DNA of 64,000 bases from Lineus longissimus. Taxonomy: Eukaryota; Nemertea; Pilidiophora; Heteronemertea; Lineidae. Below are positions 25,611 to 36,835 of the stretch, piece by piece. Location of the stretch: positions 930,001-994,000 of the forward strand of contig NC_088319.1 in assembly GCF_910592395.1 (NCBI RefSeq), written 5' to 3'. The notes beneath the pieces were generated by a model, which worked only from the letters and a program-made list of their open reading frames with translations, had not been told where the DNA came from and searched no databases. Numbering within the stretch: position 1 is the first letter of the stretch; each line of letters starts with the position of its first letter. Position numbers and translations under genes: made by a program.

Positions 25611-26520
25611 TTTCTGATTCCAATCAGTTTCAGAGACATGATCAAGAGGAGTACATGATTGTGCAGTTCATATCTGTCTGACACTGTCTGGCTCGTCCAA
25701 GATCAATCGATGATTTACGGGGGTAAAATCTCCTTTGTCATGTCTCCATGTCTGATCAGTTGATGATGAACACGCGTAATCTTTCCTATCATTCCCACTG
25801 ATCGGCGCTACTATACTTTATGAGATACCTATCATACTCAATCGATGTGAAGCCATTGAATATGATTCGAATCATGTCAGATCGAAAGCAAAATCAATAC
25901 AGATACAGTTCAGATCTGTTTCACAATATCTGATATTCTAATCAGTCCCGAGACATGATCTGTATGGATACAATTCATATTTGTTTGACAATGACAAGGT
26001 CAGCTAATGATGAAAATGATTATTCCTCTTGTCAAGTCATGAGAGTATCTGATCAGTGCTGCTATTCGCAACATGATACAATGTATATCAGATACTTATT
26101 CCAATCTGCCCCGAGGCATGGTCAATATTGATACGATTTATATCTGTTTGACAATGCCTGGCCAGTCGAAGGTCGCCGGATGATGAGCTCGAGTAATCTT
26201 CCCTGTCATGCCAACTGATCGGCACTATGATACTTTATGGGACACTGCATACACAATCTGTGTAGAGCCACCGGGAAAGAGACAAAATATGATTCGAGTC
26301 ATTCCGGATCGGAGGCCAAATCAATATAGATACAGATCAAATCTGTTTGACAATATCTGGCTAGTCGAAGGTCAGCTGCTGATGAAAATGATTATTCTTC
26401 GAGCCATGTCCGTTTCTGATCAGTGCTGCTATAACCTATTCCAATCAGCCTCGAGGCACGATCAGTATGGATACACTTCACATCCGTTTGACAATGTCTG
26501 GGTGGTCGAAATCAGCTGAT
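25611..26520. repeat. Imperfect tandem duplication, period about 430 bp
   Basis: The segment 25,736-25,931 matches 26,163-26,361: both carry an ACTGATCGGC(G/A)CTA block, a TGATACTTTATG/ATACTTTATG block, AATATGATTCGA, and AATCAATA-AGATACAG, then ATCTGTTT-ACAATATCTG. Shorter words (TGATCAGTGCTGCTAT, GATGATGAAAATGATTATTC) recur at 26,010-26,060 and 26,380-26,430. No coding signal is present. Confidence 0.75.
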
Positions 26521-28487
26521 GATGAAAAGAAGATATTTTCTGTCATGTTTATATTTTGCACTGTACGTGATTTTAGACGGTCAGGGCTAACCGCTGTGTT
26601 GTTACGCCTCTGAAGCCTACTCCATTCTTCGTTTCGGGGATTTGCAAAAACTCCCTAAATTCCAGGTTGAACTGTGCATCTGAGCCTTAAAGGTATGACG
26701 CTACGTTACAAAACCACTCAAAAAATGATTTTCAGACTATTGCTGTTATCCCATTCTCGGTGGCCTAATATCTTCGTATAGCTATCCATGATACCTTGCC
26801 ATGATACCAAGAATATATAAGGACTTGATGATACCTCTACTCAGTATGACTGTATCGTTACCACATATTCCTGAAGGTCGCGCTTGCTCTTTATGGCTCC
26901 TCCGGGAAGAAACTCATCCATAATTTACCCGGAGTCGACCAAAATGTAATAAATCTAGGCGATGGTCTCATGCGAGTCCTGGTGAGAGGTTCTATCACCT
27001 GTTGGCAGACTACTGGGAAATCATAGGAGGCACTTGGAGAATACGTTTCGAGAATATCGTGCAGTTGTAACAAATTAAGTGGAGATATCATCTATAATCA
27101 TGGGCATACCGAGATTTTGTCATGTGGGCAAGTCATTTAACAGACAACCAGCATTCCTCGCGTTGCGTAAAGTGCAGTTTCATGTCATATTGACGCCAAG
27201 ACTTTGATAACGCATAAAATTCTTCTTGATGCCGGTGAACCTAGCCACAGGCAATCTCGGTTTTTGAGTCTCTCTCAGAATGCAATGTACGAGCAAAGAA
27301 ATCGAATAGAAAGATTCTGGTGAGAACCATGCATTCCATCAATTACCATCCCAATACCTCATCCCATTCCACCACGGCACTCCGGTCCTCGTCCTATCAA
27401 TCCACGACACACATGCCGGAAAATAGCCAACAGACGCCGGAAAATGGCCATCAATCAAAAAGGGAGACTAATTAAAAAATCCAATTTAATTAGGCGAGTA
27501 ATCCTAACAGCAATGGAAAATAGTGATATATATCGGAGCTAGATGTGCAGGATTGCAGCTTATTCTCTTTGATTTTCTATAAACCATAAATGGGTTCGGA
27601 TAATTAGTTTATGGGACTTTTAAGAGCCTGTTTGCGTGTAGAACCAGTGTAGCAGCCTAAAATGTCCCCCCGGAAAAAGTCTCCGTCCGTTGTATGGAGA
27701 TGGATTGAGGTTTGGTTCTTTAGAGACCAAAACCTCGGAGTTTCAAACCCACAGTAGAAAAATCTGTTGCCTGAACACTCTTGACTTGGACATGTCAAAC
27801 TCTTGCACCTGTAACTATTTGGCTTGATGCTTATCGCAAGGCGCAGCGACGAGTGATTCTTGTTAAAGGCACCTGCAACAGGCCCCGTAACGAGAGACTT
27901 CTGTTCATGCCACAACTATTATCGCAGGTCGCAGCAGTAAAAAGATGTCGTTGGTCGCCTACATGAATAATGAAAAGTACAGTCCATGCATCGACACGAA
28001 CTCAAATACCCTTATGTCATCACCATCCAGAACAATATACTGGCATCGATTCCGCAAAGAATGGTAGATATTTGCCGATGATTCCGAATGATCTAGAAAC
28101 GCCCTCCTTCCCAAGCCCTGTATCTCTGCAGCATCACCACAGGATCATTTCCCTAATAGCATGCAGGATGAGAGACGAGGCGACGATTGCGCTGTCGATC
28201 TCGATCAGATTGCTCGAACATCTTGCACGCGTCCCGAGGCTAGTGAATCATCACTTCATGAGCAGCTACGTAGGTGCAGGAAGGATACAGCCCCCCGGGA
28301 ACGAAGACTTGCACCAGATGTACACGTGTCTTTGACAGTTTCAATATCCGTCGTACAGGGTATGTCATTATAACCTTAGGCAAGACTCTGCACTGTTCTG
28401 CCTGCTCTTTTGAGATAAACACTCGTGTTCCATTAGAATACATTACGTCCATTACGTCGATTTGCCATTGCCAAGTCATGCCTGTCG
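26521..28487. other. Gene-free stretch with a fragment of the TA-flanked MITE
   Basis: No supported gene. At about 26,631-26,657 the words GTTTCGGGGATTTGCAAAAA and ACTCCCTAA match one arm of the palindromic MITE at 34,739-34,866. Open frames of up to 121 codons near 27,970-28,335 overlap on both strands and show no domain. Confidence 0.4.
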
Positions 28488-28675
28488 ACGACCCTGAAAG
28501 TTGTTTGGTGGCGATCGATGTTATCAAGATTTACCCTCATAATCCTTTGATAAGACAGTAGACCAGTGGGGACAATGAGATCTGAGCCAAGGTGCGAGCG
28601 GGATTTGCATAAAGACAATAGACCGCGTGGCTTGGCTTGAATTCTTCTAATGCGAGGTAGGGCATAAAAACGTAA
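28488..28675 (+). repeat. Dispersed repeat, copy B (partner at 4,508-4,690)
   Basis: Aligns with the segment at 4,508-4,690 over about 180 bp in the same orientation, with scattered substitutions and small gaps. No open frame is conserved between the two. Confidence 0.55.
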
Positions 28676-29909
28676 TGATCAAATCCCAGTATCATTAAAC
28701 GTAATGTTTAAGAGATGACGGATAAGAAGAAATGAATACGTGAAGAAGTGTCTTCTCATTAGTCTTATTCCTCTGCGGCGAGTCGCTAATTGGAGTTGAA
28801 TGAGTGGCGAAAACGTGCTTAGATGAATAGGAGGATAATGGTTAATAAATGAGTGGAGGCGATGAAATTCAAACTCAATGAATTCTTGTAAGTGAAAAAG
28901 GTGTAGAAAATGTAGCGTGCTTAACGTGCCAGTCTGGTTATGGACCCGAGGGCCACAATAAAACCATTACTGACCATCCCCACTGACTCAACTCTGGCCC
29001 TCCAAGTCTCTATGACTAACCCAGCATGTCTCCGCTCGATATCACCTCTCCTCAAAGATCAACCCCAGGATCAACCACGCCTATATCACCTAAAACACTG
29101 CGGGTAAACACGAGCGTCGTGTTCCCAAGAACCATAATTGCATCTTTGAAGTGCGGAATAGCTCCAGGCTGTTCTTATCTTTGACCTGTTTGATGAGAGA
29201 TCTTTTCTCATGAGACATATTAGATGCCTTCCGTTTGTCCTTTTAAACCTATTACCTTCGGCATGCTTAGATTTTATCGGGGGATTGCAACTTTTGCACT
29301 GTGTATCAGGAGCCATTATATGTTTCTGACCGGTTCGTTTTCTGTGCCGACGGCTTGAGACGGTAACACGTGTAATGCGGCAAGTGGCATTGAGGCAATG
29401 GTAAAGGTAAAAACCTAAAGGCTTTGATATTCTACGCTGAAAAACCTCTACAGGATGGATATTTGTTTTGGCCGAATTGTTTTTTTTAAAAACAGAGTAG
29501 AAACTCAAATTAAAAAAATTCGGATGAGTTATATTGCCAGTGGTCGTCAGGCAGTTTAAATCAATGTCATCGCGGTTCATCCCTCCTCATTAACAACGCA
29601 GCAACTAACGAGGCAGAATCCAGGCGACAGTGTTACGCAAGGGGAATATGATCACCAACCTGGGAAATGAACCAAGTGAAGAATGCGAATCATCGTCCAA
29701 AATGGCGGAACTTCATTCACTCTGAGATCAACGGGAAGCACTCGACTCGAGTGACTTTCAGTTTTAGGGCCGCCATTGGTAATGACTTGTTATCAAAGGG
29801 TGTCTTTCCGAGAAAATATATATTTTCCGCATACGAGGAAAGATACGAGTAATTTCTAAGGGTTGGCCATAGGCATCACCAATTTGGCTAGAACTTGAAA
29901 TCCTAAAGC
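28676..29909. other. Gene-free stretch
   Basis: A 164-codon minus-strand open frame (29,086-29,580) is the longest in the first 38 kb. Its translation has no recognised domain, no signal peptide and no neighbouring exon, so I do not call it a gene. Confidence 0.4.
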
Positions 29910-30278
29910 AATAGCATTCCGCGATAATGAGGTCACTGCAGCTGCTGCCCTCTATTTCCCCAATCGCTGAATTACAGGCAATGTCGGACAAACATGCAGT
30001 TTCGTAATGGATTCGGGCTTTCTAACTAGGGCAGTTAGATTCAATCTGGCACATGTCCGAGTGTTGGAAATACCACATAACTGTTCTGAATATTTCTGAC
30101 TCTATGGTATCATTCATGCTAAAAACAATGCAGGGTCAAAGATAATTGACTTTGAAATAAGCTCAAATGCGTAAAAATACGTGTCGCTGTCCGACTGTCA
30201 CGTGACTAAAACGTCATCAATATCTTAATATTCAAATGACCTTGTGAGCTATAAATAGTAACGTCGCGGAATGCTATT
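29910..30278 (-). mobile_element. ~370 bp MITE, copy 2
   Basis: Full-length copy in inverted orientation relative to 2,380-2,750, with terminal repeats AATAGCATTCCGCG and CGCGGAATGCTATT. The interior is nearly identical to copy 1, including ACTGCAGCTGCTGCCCTC and CACGTGACTAAAACGTCATC. Confidence 0.9.
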
Positions 30279-31297
30279 AGGACTGTTTGAAAACGAAGTG
30301 AGCGCCAATTTCAAGATTGGGAGTCTGGTTTTCTTTCCAGCGAACAGCCTCCAAGGTTATAAATGGGCATTCACCTCGTTTTGCAGGAGTTCTCATTGCT
30401 TTAAGATTTCAAGTTTTAGCCAAAAAGGTTGTGCCTATGGTCAACCCTGTTGCTGAAGTTGGTATACAAGAGTATCATCAGTGAGAGTAATTGATAATTC
30501 CATCAATTATGCACAGAAGCAAAAGCCTGGTCCGCCATTTTCCAAGAAGATTTCATACTCTAGGATTAATTATACGACACTCTCATCAATGCAACATGAA
30601 TGGGATTAGCGAAATTGACAAACTGACCAGAGATTATCCCCAAAATGATCGATAGGATTTTATGACAATGCCGATTCCTCTGATCAGGGATTTTACGACA
30701 TTGCCGCAAACGTCCATGACATTGCAATGACCAAACGACACAACAATGGCTGCGATTTCATCAGCTGGACTGGATAACATCAGTCCAATCTATCGTCTAT
30801 GGTCTTGATGACCATTGACAATATCTCCCCTCGGGACGACTAAGTGTAGACGAGGTAGTTTGTAATTCCTTCATCAATTCTAGTGGTGTCGTGAAATCCC
30901 CAACCGATTTCTGGCACATACGACCATAATCCCTGAGCGATTAGCGTTTAATCAATGTCTGCAAGAGGTTAAGGCAAGGACCAGGGCCGAATTTAACGTT
31001 CTTGTCATGGTGGGGTGGGCAAGATGCTCTCTGGGGACGTGGTAGAACACCGTCCCAAACTGCATGAAAAACACGTTTTTCGGTTGCGTTGGGGTGGGGC
31101 TGATTATGGCTCTGACTCTGAGTCTTTGGCTTGCCAGCTGTCGCAACTATTATTATCATAACTACAATCCTCTCTTCTTGGCAGCAGCTGATGACCTTTA
31201 AAATCGCCAGGAAAGGTTTATATTTTACCCACAGCTTCAGTAGAAAGCATCAGATCTGTAACTTCGGCTTGACAAACATCAAATGATATTGTTTTTT
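30279..31297. other. Gene-free spacer between two MITE copies
   Basis: Single-copy-looking sequence of about 1 kb separating two same-orientation MITE copies. No supported gene. Confidence 0.4.
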
Positions 31298-31667
31298 AAT
31301 AGCATTCCACGAAGATGACGTCACTGCAGCTGCTGCCCTCTATTTCCCCATCGCTGAATTACAGGCAATGTCGGACAAACATGCGGTTTCGTAATGGATT
31401 CAGGCTTTCTGACTAGGCCAGTTAGATTCAATCTGGCACATGTCCGAGTGTTGGAAATACTACATAATTGTTCTGAATATTTCTCTCTCTGACTCTATGG
31501 TATCATTCATGCTAAAACAATGCAGGGTCAAAGATAATTTACTTTGAAATAAGCTCAAATGCGTAGAAATAAGTGTCGATGTCCGACTGTCACGTGACTA
31601 AAACGTCATCAATATCTTATGCAAATGACCTTGTGAGCTATAAATAGTAACTTCGCGGAATGCTATT
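31298..31667 (-). mobile_element. ~370 bp MITE, copy 3
   Basis: Full-length copy, same orientation as copy 2 and about 1.4 kb from it. The left end reads AATAGCATTCCACG (one change) and the right end CGCGGAATGCTATT. High similarity to the other copies suggests fairly recent spread. Confidence 0.9.
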
Positions 31668-32441
31668 GCGTGAATGGTACCTGATGAGATTTCGAGACCA
31701 CGGTATTACTATTGCTCCTTGTGGGCTTAAACTCCTGTCAGACCACATCAATGTCATCCCATCTTATTGCCTCATGACAATCAGGACAAACCGCAAACAC
31801 TCGCTTGAATGAACAGACACTGCTTTGAAGTTTGTCGTTAACATATCTTTTACGGCGATTGCGTCAAGCGATGACAGCAACTAGGCAAACACACCCCACA
31901 ACCAACCATTCATCCCATTATGGACCACTAAATCATTACACCCGTTTATCATATGGCATTATTCGATTTGATGCCGAGAGGATATTCATCGACACGGTGA
32001 ATTTGAGAATAATATCCTGACGCTTTTAAACATAAGTACAAGCAACCTGTCTTGGGAATTAATTCTTTTGTGTATAAATGTGTACGTTGTGTTGTGTTAT
32101 AAAAGCAACAATAATTAGATAGGAAATGTGTATTGTGGATGTTTATTGTGCCTTTGAGGCCTCCACAAAAATATTTGTTGCTTTTGACTTTTGTTTATGG
32201 AACTCTTTTGAGCAGCTTTCAATTGACCCAAACATTATATTTTGGTGTCTTATCAAGCTGTTGGTGTGAAGTTGCCTACTTTCAACTTCTTTTCGTTAAA
32301 ATCAAACGGATTCGTGGGTTAATGTGGGCCCAATTTTTTTTCAGGTAACAATTACTTTCTTATTAGTGAGGCTATAGAGATGAAATTTTACGATGCTGTG
32401 TAACTCATGTTTCTGAAAATATTTAACATTTTTTGAAAATG
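31668..32441. other. Gene-free stretch
   Basis: AT-rich sequence downstream of the U6 gene. Short open frames (about 70 codons) have no domain support. Confidence 0.4.
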
Positions 32442-32490
32442 AAAAATATGGAACGCTTCACGAATTTGCGTGTCAACCTTCCGCAGGGGC

Positions 32491-32526
<36 letters not shown>

Positions 32527-32546
32527 GCGTACTTCCGAAGGAGTAC
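32442..32546 (-). ncRNA. RNU6: U6 spliceosomal snRNA (variant or recent pseudogene)
   Basis: On the minus strand the sequence holds the U6 hallmarks in order: a 5' stem-loop with a UUCG loop, CATACTAAAATTGGAACGAT, the ACAGAGA box, AGATTAGCATG with the catalytic AGC, and a 3' part ending GAAGCGTTCCATA followed by a T5 terminator. Compared with the canonical metazoan U6 there are several changes. In the 5' stem a G-C pair has become A-U, with both strands changed (GTACT/AGTAC), so pairing is kept. The internal stem-loop region has lost one G (GCATGCCCC) and has a changed loop (GCGGA) and AGGTTGAC. With its TATA box in place it may be an expressed variant; the internal stem-loop changes leave a pseudogene possible. 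Confidence 0.93.
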
Positions 32547-32569
32547 ACTATTCATACCTCCCCATCTCC

Positions 32570-32577
32570 TATATATA
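32570..32577 (-). promoter_or_regulatory. TATA box of the U6 gene
   Basis: TATATATA on the minus strand lies at about -31 to -24 from the U6 start, the spacing typical of Pol III type 3 (snRNA) promoters. A proximal sequence element should lie about 20-35 bases further upstream (around 32,593-32,612), but I cannot identify it without other snRNA genes of this species for comparison. Confidence 0.8.
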
Positions 32578-32612
32578 CCACTAAAATATCAAACCTTTAC
32601 TCCCGTGGTTTT

Positions 32613-33932
32613 ATGTCTGTACGTTGGCAAAACGCACATTGAACAGGTCAACTGTCGCCACCTATTATCTGTAGTTCAGGATTATTGTGATGCGTTGTGC
32701 AGTGTAATTTATGCATGACCCCAATCGCATAAAATTCAATATTCACAGTTCTGTGGTATTGAAATCCGACCAAGTGTGTTGTCTATCTTCAGTGCTTTGT
32801 ACAGGAATATTCGCACAGTATTCTTGACAATTGCACCAGATTTTCATAAATGTAGCAGACTTCCATAGAATAATTTGTCGTTTTTAGTTAATAATTAGAA
32901 ATATTGACATTTGCATGTAAACGACAATTAAACGCCCAGGCCAGAACGTAATGTGAACGTATTATAAAGCAACGCAGCCTATACGTTTTGCCTGCACTTG
33001 TGGTGCCAACTCGTTTAACGAGGTTAAACCAAATAGTCTATTCAATGAATAAAGCAGGCTCTTCTCTATTTTGGGCCTAATTAAAAAGGAATGAAATAAA
33101 GACATTCAAACACAAATTCACAATACATGTTTAGTCAATTTCATTTGGGCCGGATTAAAAGCGACAATATTGCACAATACACAAAAATCAAAATGCGCAA
33201 CACATTTATTTTGCCAGATACACCTGTACCACCTAGGGTCGGGTTAACAAACTAACTTAGACACAATGCCTCTCGAGCCATGGACCAATACTTCGTCCCC
33301 AAAAGGGACGAAGTGCGAGGTGCCTATGGCGAAAATGATTGGTTGACGAAACAATGGCCTTATTGGTTGGCTAGCCTTGTGACGTCATTAAATGCATTTG
33401 GGCTGGAATTCCATAGGCTCAATGTACTGCGAAGCGGGTCGAGGCCATATGATGGGCTACTCGAGCCATTGTCTTGCGTCCTTTACCATGAAGATATATT
33501 GTAAAGATGCTTTGTTTTCCCGACGCTAGGTGGTAACGGCGTATCTGGCAAAGGGGGCCCCACTGGTATCCACCACGACGACAGTACCTTGCTCGTTTTA
33601 GTGGTATATGTAGGTATCACACCACTCAGAGACAATGATACGCCAGGAAAACATAGTTGAAAGACAACATGAATGATAAGTTGCTCCAAATAAACCTCCA
33701 ACAGGTGTTTCAACATCACCCATGTTTCACAAACATATCGCAGGCAGGTAGTAGAGTGGATTGTGTGGGGTTTTTTCCTCACCTGTACTACAGCTGTGTA
33801 TTTTGTTATCATTGTCGGATTTGGCTAGTATATTTAGATGGTTAAATTTACAGTTTTAGAACTTTCGCCAGTTTCGTTGAATCGAAGTTGTGAATTAGAC
33901 GACGGACTCACGGTATCCGATCAAAGACCAAA
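32613..33932. other. Gene-free stretch
   Basis: No supported gene upstream of U6. Open frames of up to about 109 codons lack recognisable domains. Confidence 0.4.
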
Positions 33933-34052
33933 TGGGGAGATTTCGCAAACCCCGGCCCCCGAAACGCCAACGTGAATGCCGATCCCATTGTTCGAGGTAA
34001 ACAACGTGCGATTGGCGTTCCCGTTGGCGTTTCGGGGCTCAGAAAACGCCCT
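33933..34052. mobile_element. Palindromic TA-MITE, diverged copy
   Basis: The left arm GGGGAGATTTCGCAAACCCC with CCCGAAACGCCAACGTGAA and the right arm GTTGGCGTTTCGGGG form an imperfect inverted repeat. The arms match those of the better copy at 34,739-34,866. Related fragments lie at 26,631, 57,223 and 60,118. Confidence 0.7.
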
Positions 34053-34738
34053 CTTGTCTTTGATTGCAGACCGTGGCACTGTAATTCGCTCTCATAGTTG
34101 TTGTCAGAATTGTGGTGAACCTCTCGTAATAAGTGATGCGCAACCAGCTCTCCCGCCAGTTCAGAATAAATCTCGTTAATGGGATTCACCGTGTGAGCGA
34201 GTCCAAGTAAACACTGCTTCTTCGTGTAGCTTCAGTCCCCGGGCTCGCTTATTGACAAAGTACTTAATGTCGGAGTTAATCAACAATATTTACTGCAACA
34301 TGGAGCATAATGAATGTCCCAGTGGATGTGTTGGGTAGTGTAGGTGCCAATGCATATACATGTACATAATTTTGAAAAGTGACGAAATGTTTGAACAGCA
34401 ATCAATTCTTTCACAGCATCATGTTTTTTTACGCAAAAGGTATACCGGAGAGAACTTCCTACTGGTTCTAGATCAGGCAACTGAATGGACACACTATGTG
34501 CATTTCCATTATGAATGCATTATGGAAATCGCTGCATGTCCCTGGCAGCATACGAGTCATCCAGCTAGCCTACTAAAATGCATAGAATGATGCACTACGA
34601 GAACCTCTACCTAGGACCAATGCCGTGGTCAGGCAAGCTCTACACTACCATTGGCCCTGGGAGTGAGGACAGGATGACTGTAGAACGGTCTCTTGAAGAA
34701 CCCTGACCAGATTACGTTGCTGTACCGACACCATAATA
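34053..34738. other. Gene-free spacer
   Basis: No supported gene or repeat seen between the two MITE copies. Confidence 0.35.
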
Positions 34739-34866
34739 GGGAGTTTTCGCCAAGCCCCTGAAACGTCAACGCGAACACCTATCCTATTGTTTGACATGGT
34801 TATCAGAAGATCGAATATTTGGATAGGCGTTCACGCTGGCGTTTTGGGGGATTTGCGAAAACTCCC
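34739..34866. mobile_element. Palindromic MITE with TA target site (mariner-like ends)
   Basis: The two ends are GGGAGTTTTCGCCAAGCCCC and its near-complement GGGGATTTGCGAAAACTCCC. The inverted arms extend about 50 bp to CCTATCC / GGATAGG around a central loop of about 35 bp. A TA dinucleotide borders each end (34,737-34,738 and 34,867-34,868), as expected for Tc1/mariner-type insertion. No transposase is encoded. Confidence 0.85.
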
Positions 34867-36534
34867 TAATACGCCCAGAAGCTACCCGAGAAATCACAAC
34901 CAGGAAGGACAAGTGTCTGGGATGCAACGGAAAAATAATGACAAAACAAAATACCGGGGACCAGATGATACAATATACATAAACATACTTTTATTGCCAT
35001 TGGGTTTCTCGGCTGGAACAAAAAGTGTGGAATTTATTACTTTGATGAGAAACTTAATGATAATGGCAATACCGATGCAGGTACTCGGTTGTTGAAATCA
35101 AGCTTCGACTTTGTGTAGTTAGTGCATCATCTTTGCCATACTACATGTAATTGCCAACATATCGTCCCGCGGTATTACATAGTGGGAAGCTATCGAAAAG
35201 CAGCAACAGGCAGACGTTGAACATGCTGACGTTGCGGATGCTTGCTCAAACCCCAATCTCGCCTACCAGTGTCAGTTACATGTTCCTCCTGTGATGTGTG
35301 CGAGGGGAGGAGCATACAAATGACCCTGGCATTCGGGCTAGTCGGGGAACAATGGCTAATTTGAGAGACCTCCCACAGCCCCATCCCATTGACTGAGAGA
35401 ATTACAACTGGTACTCACTAGAGCTGAATGGACGAGAAAACACCAGGAATGTTCATTGTTGACATTGGAGTGGAAGGGTTCCTAAAGGGAATATTCGCCT
35501 TTCCCATTTTAGAATATCTATTGATATTACAGGGTGAATCAAAAAGAGTGGGGGAAAAAATTCGATTGGAAAAAAGTTCAATGCTGACGACGTGTATGCA
35601 ATCATTAATTTCGGTGTAATAAATTCAGCATCTAGCAATTTGGCGAGTCTTTCTCTCCGGTCATGGTCTGTAATCATTACTTCAGAGGACGTACGCGATT
35701 GCTGCTTTGTCGCTTGCGTCATCGTTTTGCCATGGAAGTCCTCGACAGAAACAGGTGTTGTTTACAGAATACTTTGGCCTGCAGCAAAGCCAGATAGATT
35801 ATGATAAAATGGCCTACAGTCGGCACTTGTGTATCCATTCCAATCTCCCAATGAGAGGACAGCTAGCATTTGCCGCGGAGGAATGTACGCCGGTCAGTGA
35901 ATATCACTGAAAAACCGTCACCAATGGTGAGGCTAGGAGACTGAGTCCATTCACAATCCTATGCTTGGCCTAGGCTGATTCACTGCGTCCGTAGAGTACA
36001 CTTGTCATGCTTGGGTTAATACATGCAGTTCGGGAAATAAATTGAAATTGAATTTTATATAAAAAAATGGCGACACCTGTTTTTGATCGATCGCGGACCT
36101 GGGTTTATCAACACGAGGTCTGTACATGTAAGTGACTTATCAGATGATAGGCAAATGTAGGCCTACGTGATATTGATTTGCACTCAGGTTTTGCAAGGTT
36201 GCTGGCAATATAGCTGTAGCCTAACAAACGAGCGATTAAATCTTGATTATTTGATCAAGATACCGTACAATCATATCGAAAAACTACTTCCGTCCAATCT
36301 CCACATTGATAACAGACGGTCCGTCTCGTTGAAGAGACTTCGAAATCAAATAGTGTGCCGATCGCGAGATGATCGAGAAATATCAAAATGACTGCAGAAT
36401 TCATAGGCAGATATGAGGCAAACCAGGGCCTCGTTGGCACCATGTATTTGAAGCGCCCGCAAGTAAGCAATTTTGGTCGCTGCAATCTCCGAGTGTGATT
36501 GCATGTGACAAAAGTCACTCGTCTGAAGAACATG
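34867..36534. other. Gene-free stretch
   Basis: No supported gene. Open frames of up to 102 codons have no domain, signal peptide or exon support. Confidence 0.4.
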
Positions 36535-36835
36535 TAGGCAATGGAAGTTTGTAATAAAGTTATGATTGTCATTAGAAAGGCATTGGTAGTTTGTAATAAT
36601 GTCATGATTGTCAATGAAGTAATCAACGGTACGTATCGTGTAAGGCAATGGTTGTCATTAAAGTAGGCAACAGTATTGTGTTGTAAAGCAATGATTATCA
36701 TTAAAGTAGGCAATGGTATTGTGTAATGAGGCAATGGTTGTCAAAAGTAGGCAACGGTATTGTGTAATAAAGTCATGATTGTCATTGAAGTAGGCAATGG
36801 TCATTACTGATGTGAAGTTAAAAGCAATGGTATGA
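36535..36835. repeat. Degenerate minisatellite, unit about 45-60 bp
   Basis: Words such as AAGTAGGCAA(T/C)GGTATTG, TGTAATAAAG and CATGATTGTCATT recur in the same order at least five times with small length differences. A 159-codon minus-strand open frame across it is repetitive and I treat it as a by-product of the array. Confidence 0.8.

Noticed and set aside
29086-29580. 164-codon minus-strand open frame
   Set aside because: No domain, signal peptide, splice partner or compositional sign of coding; length alone is not rare in 64 kb.
36255-36734. 159-codon minus-strand open frame with repeated TIMTLLQT-like words
   Set aside because: The repetition follows the minisatellite at 36,535-36,835.
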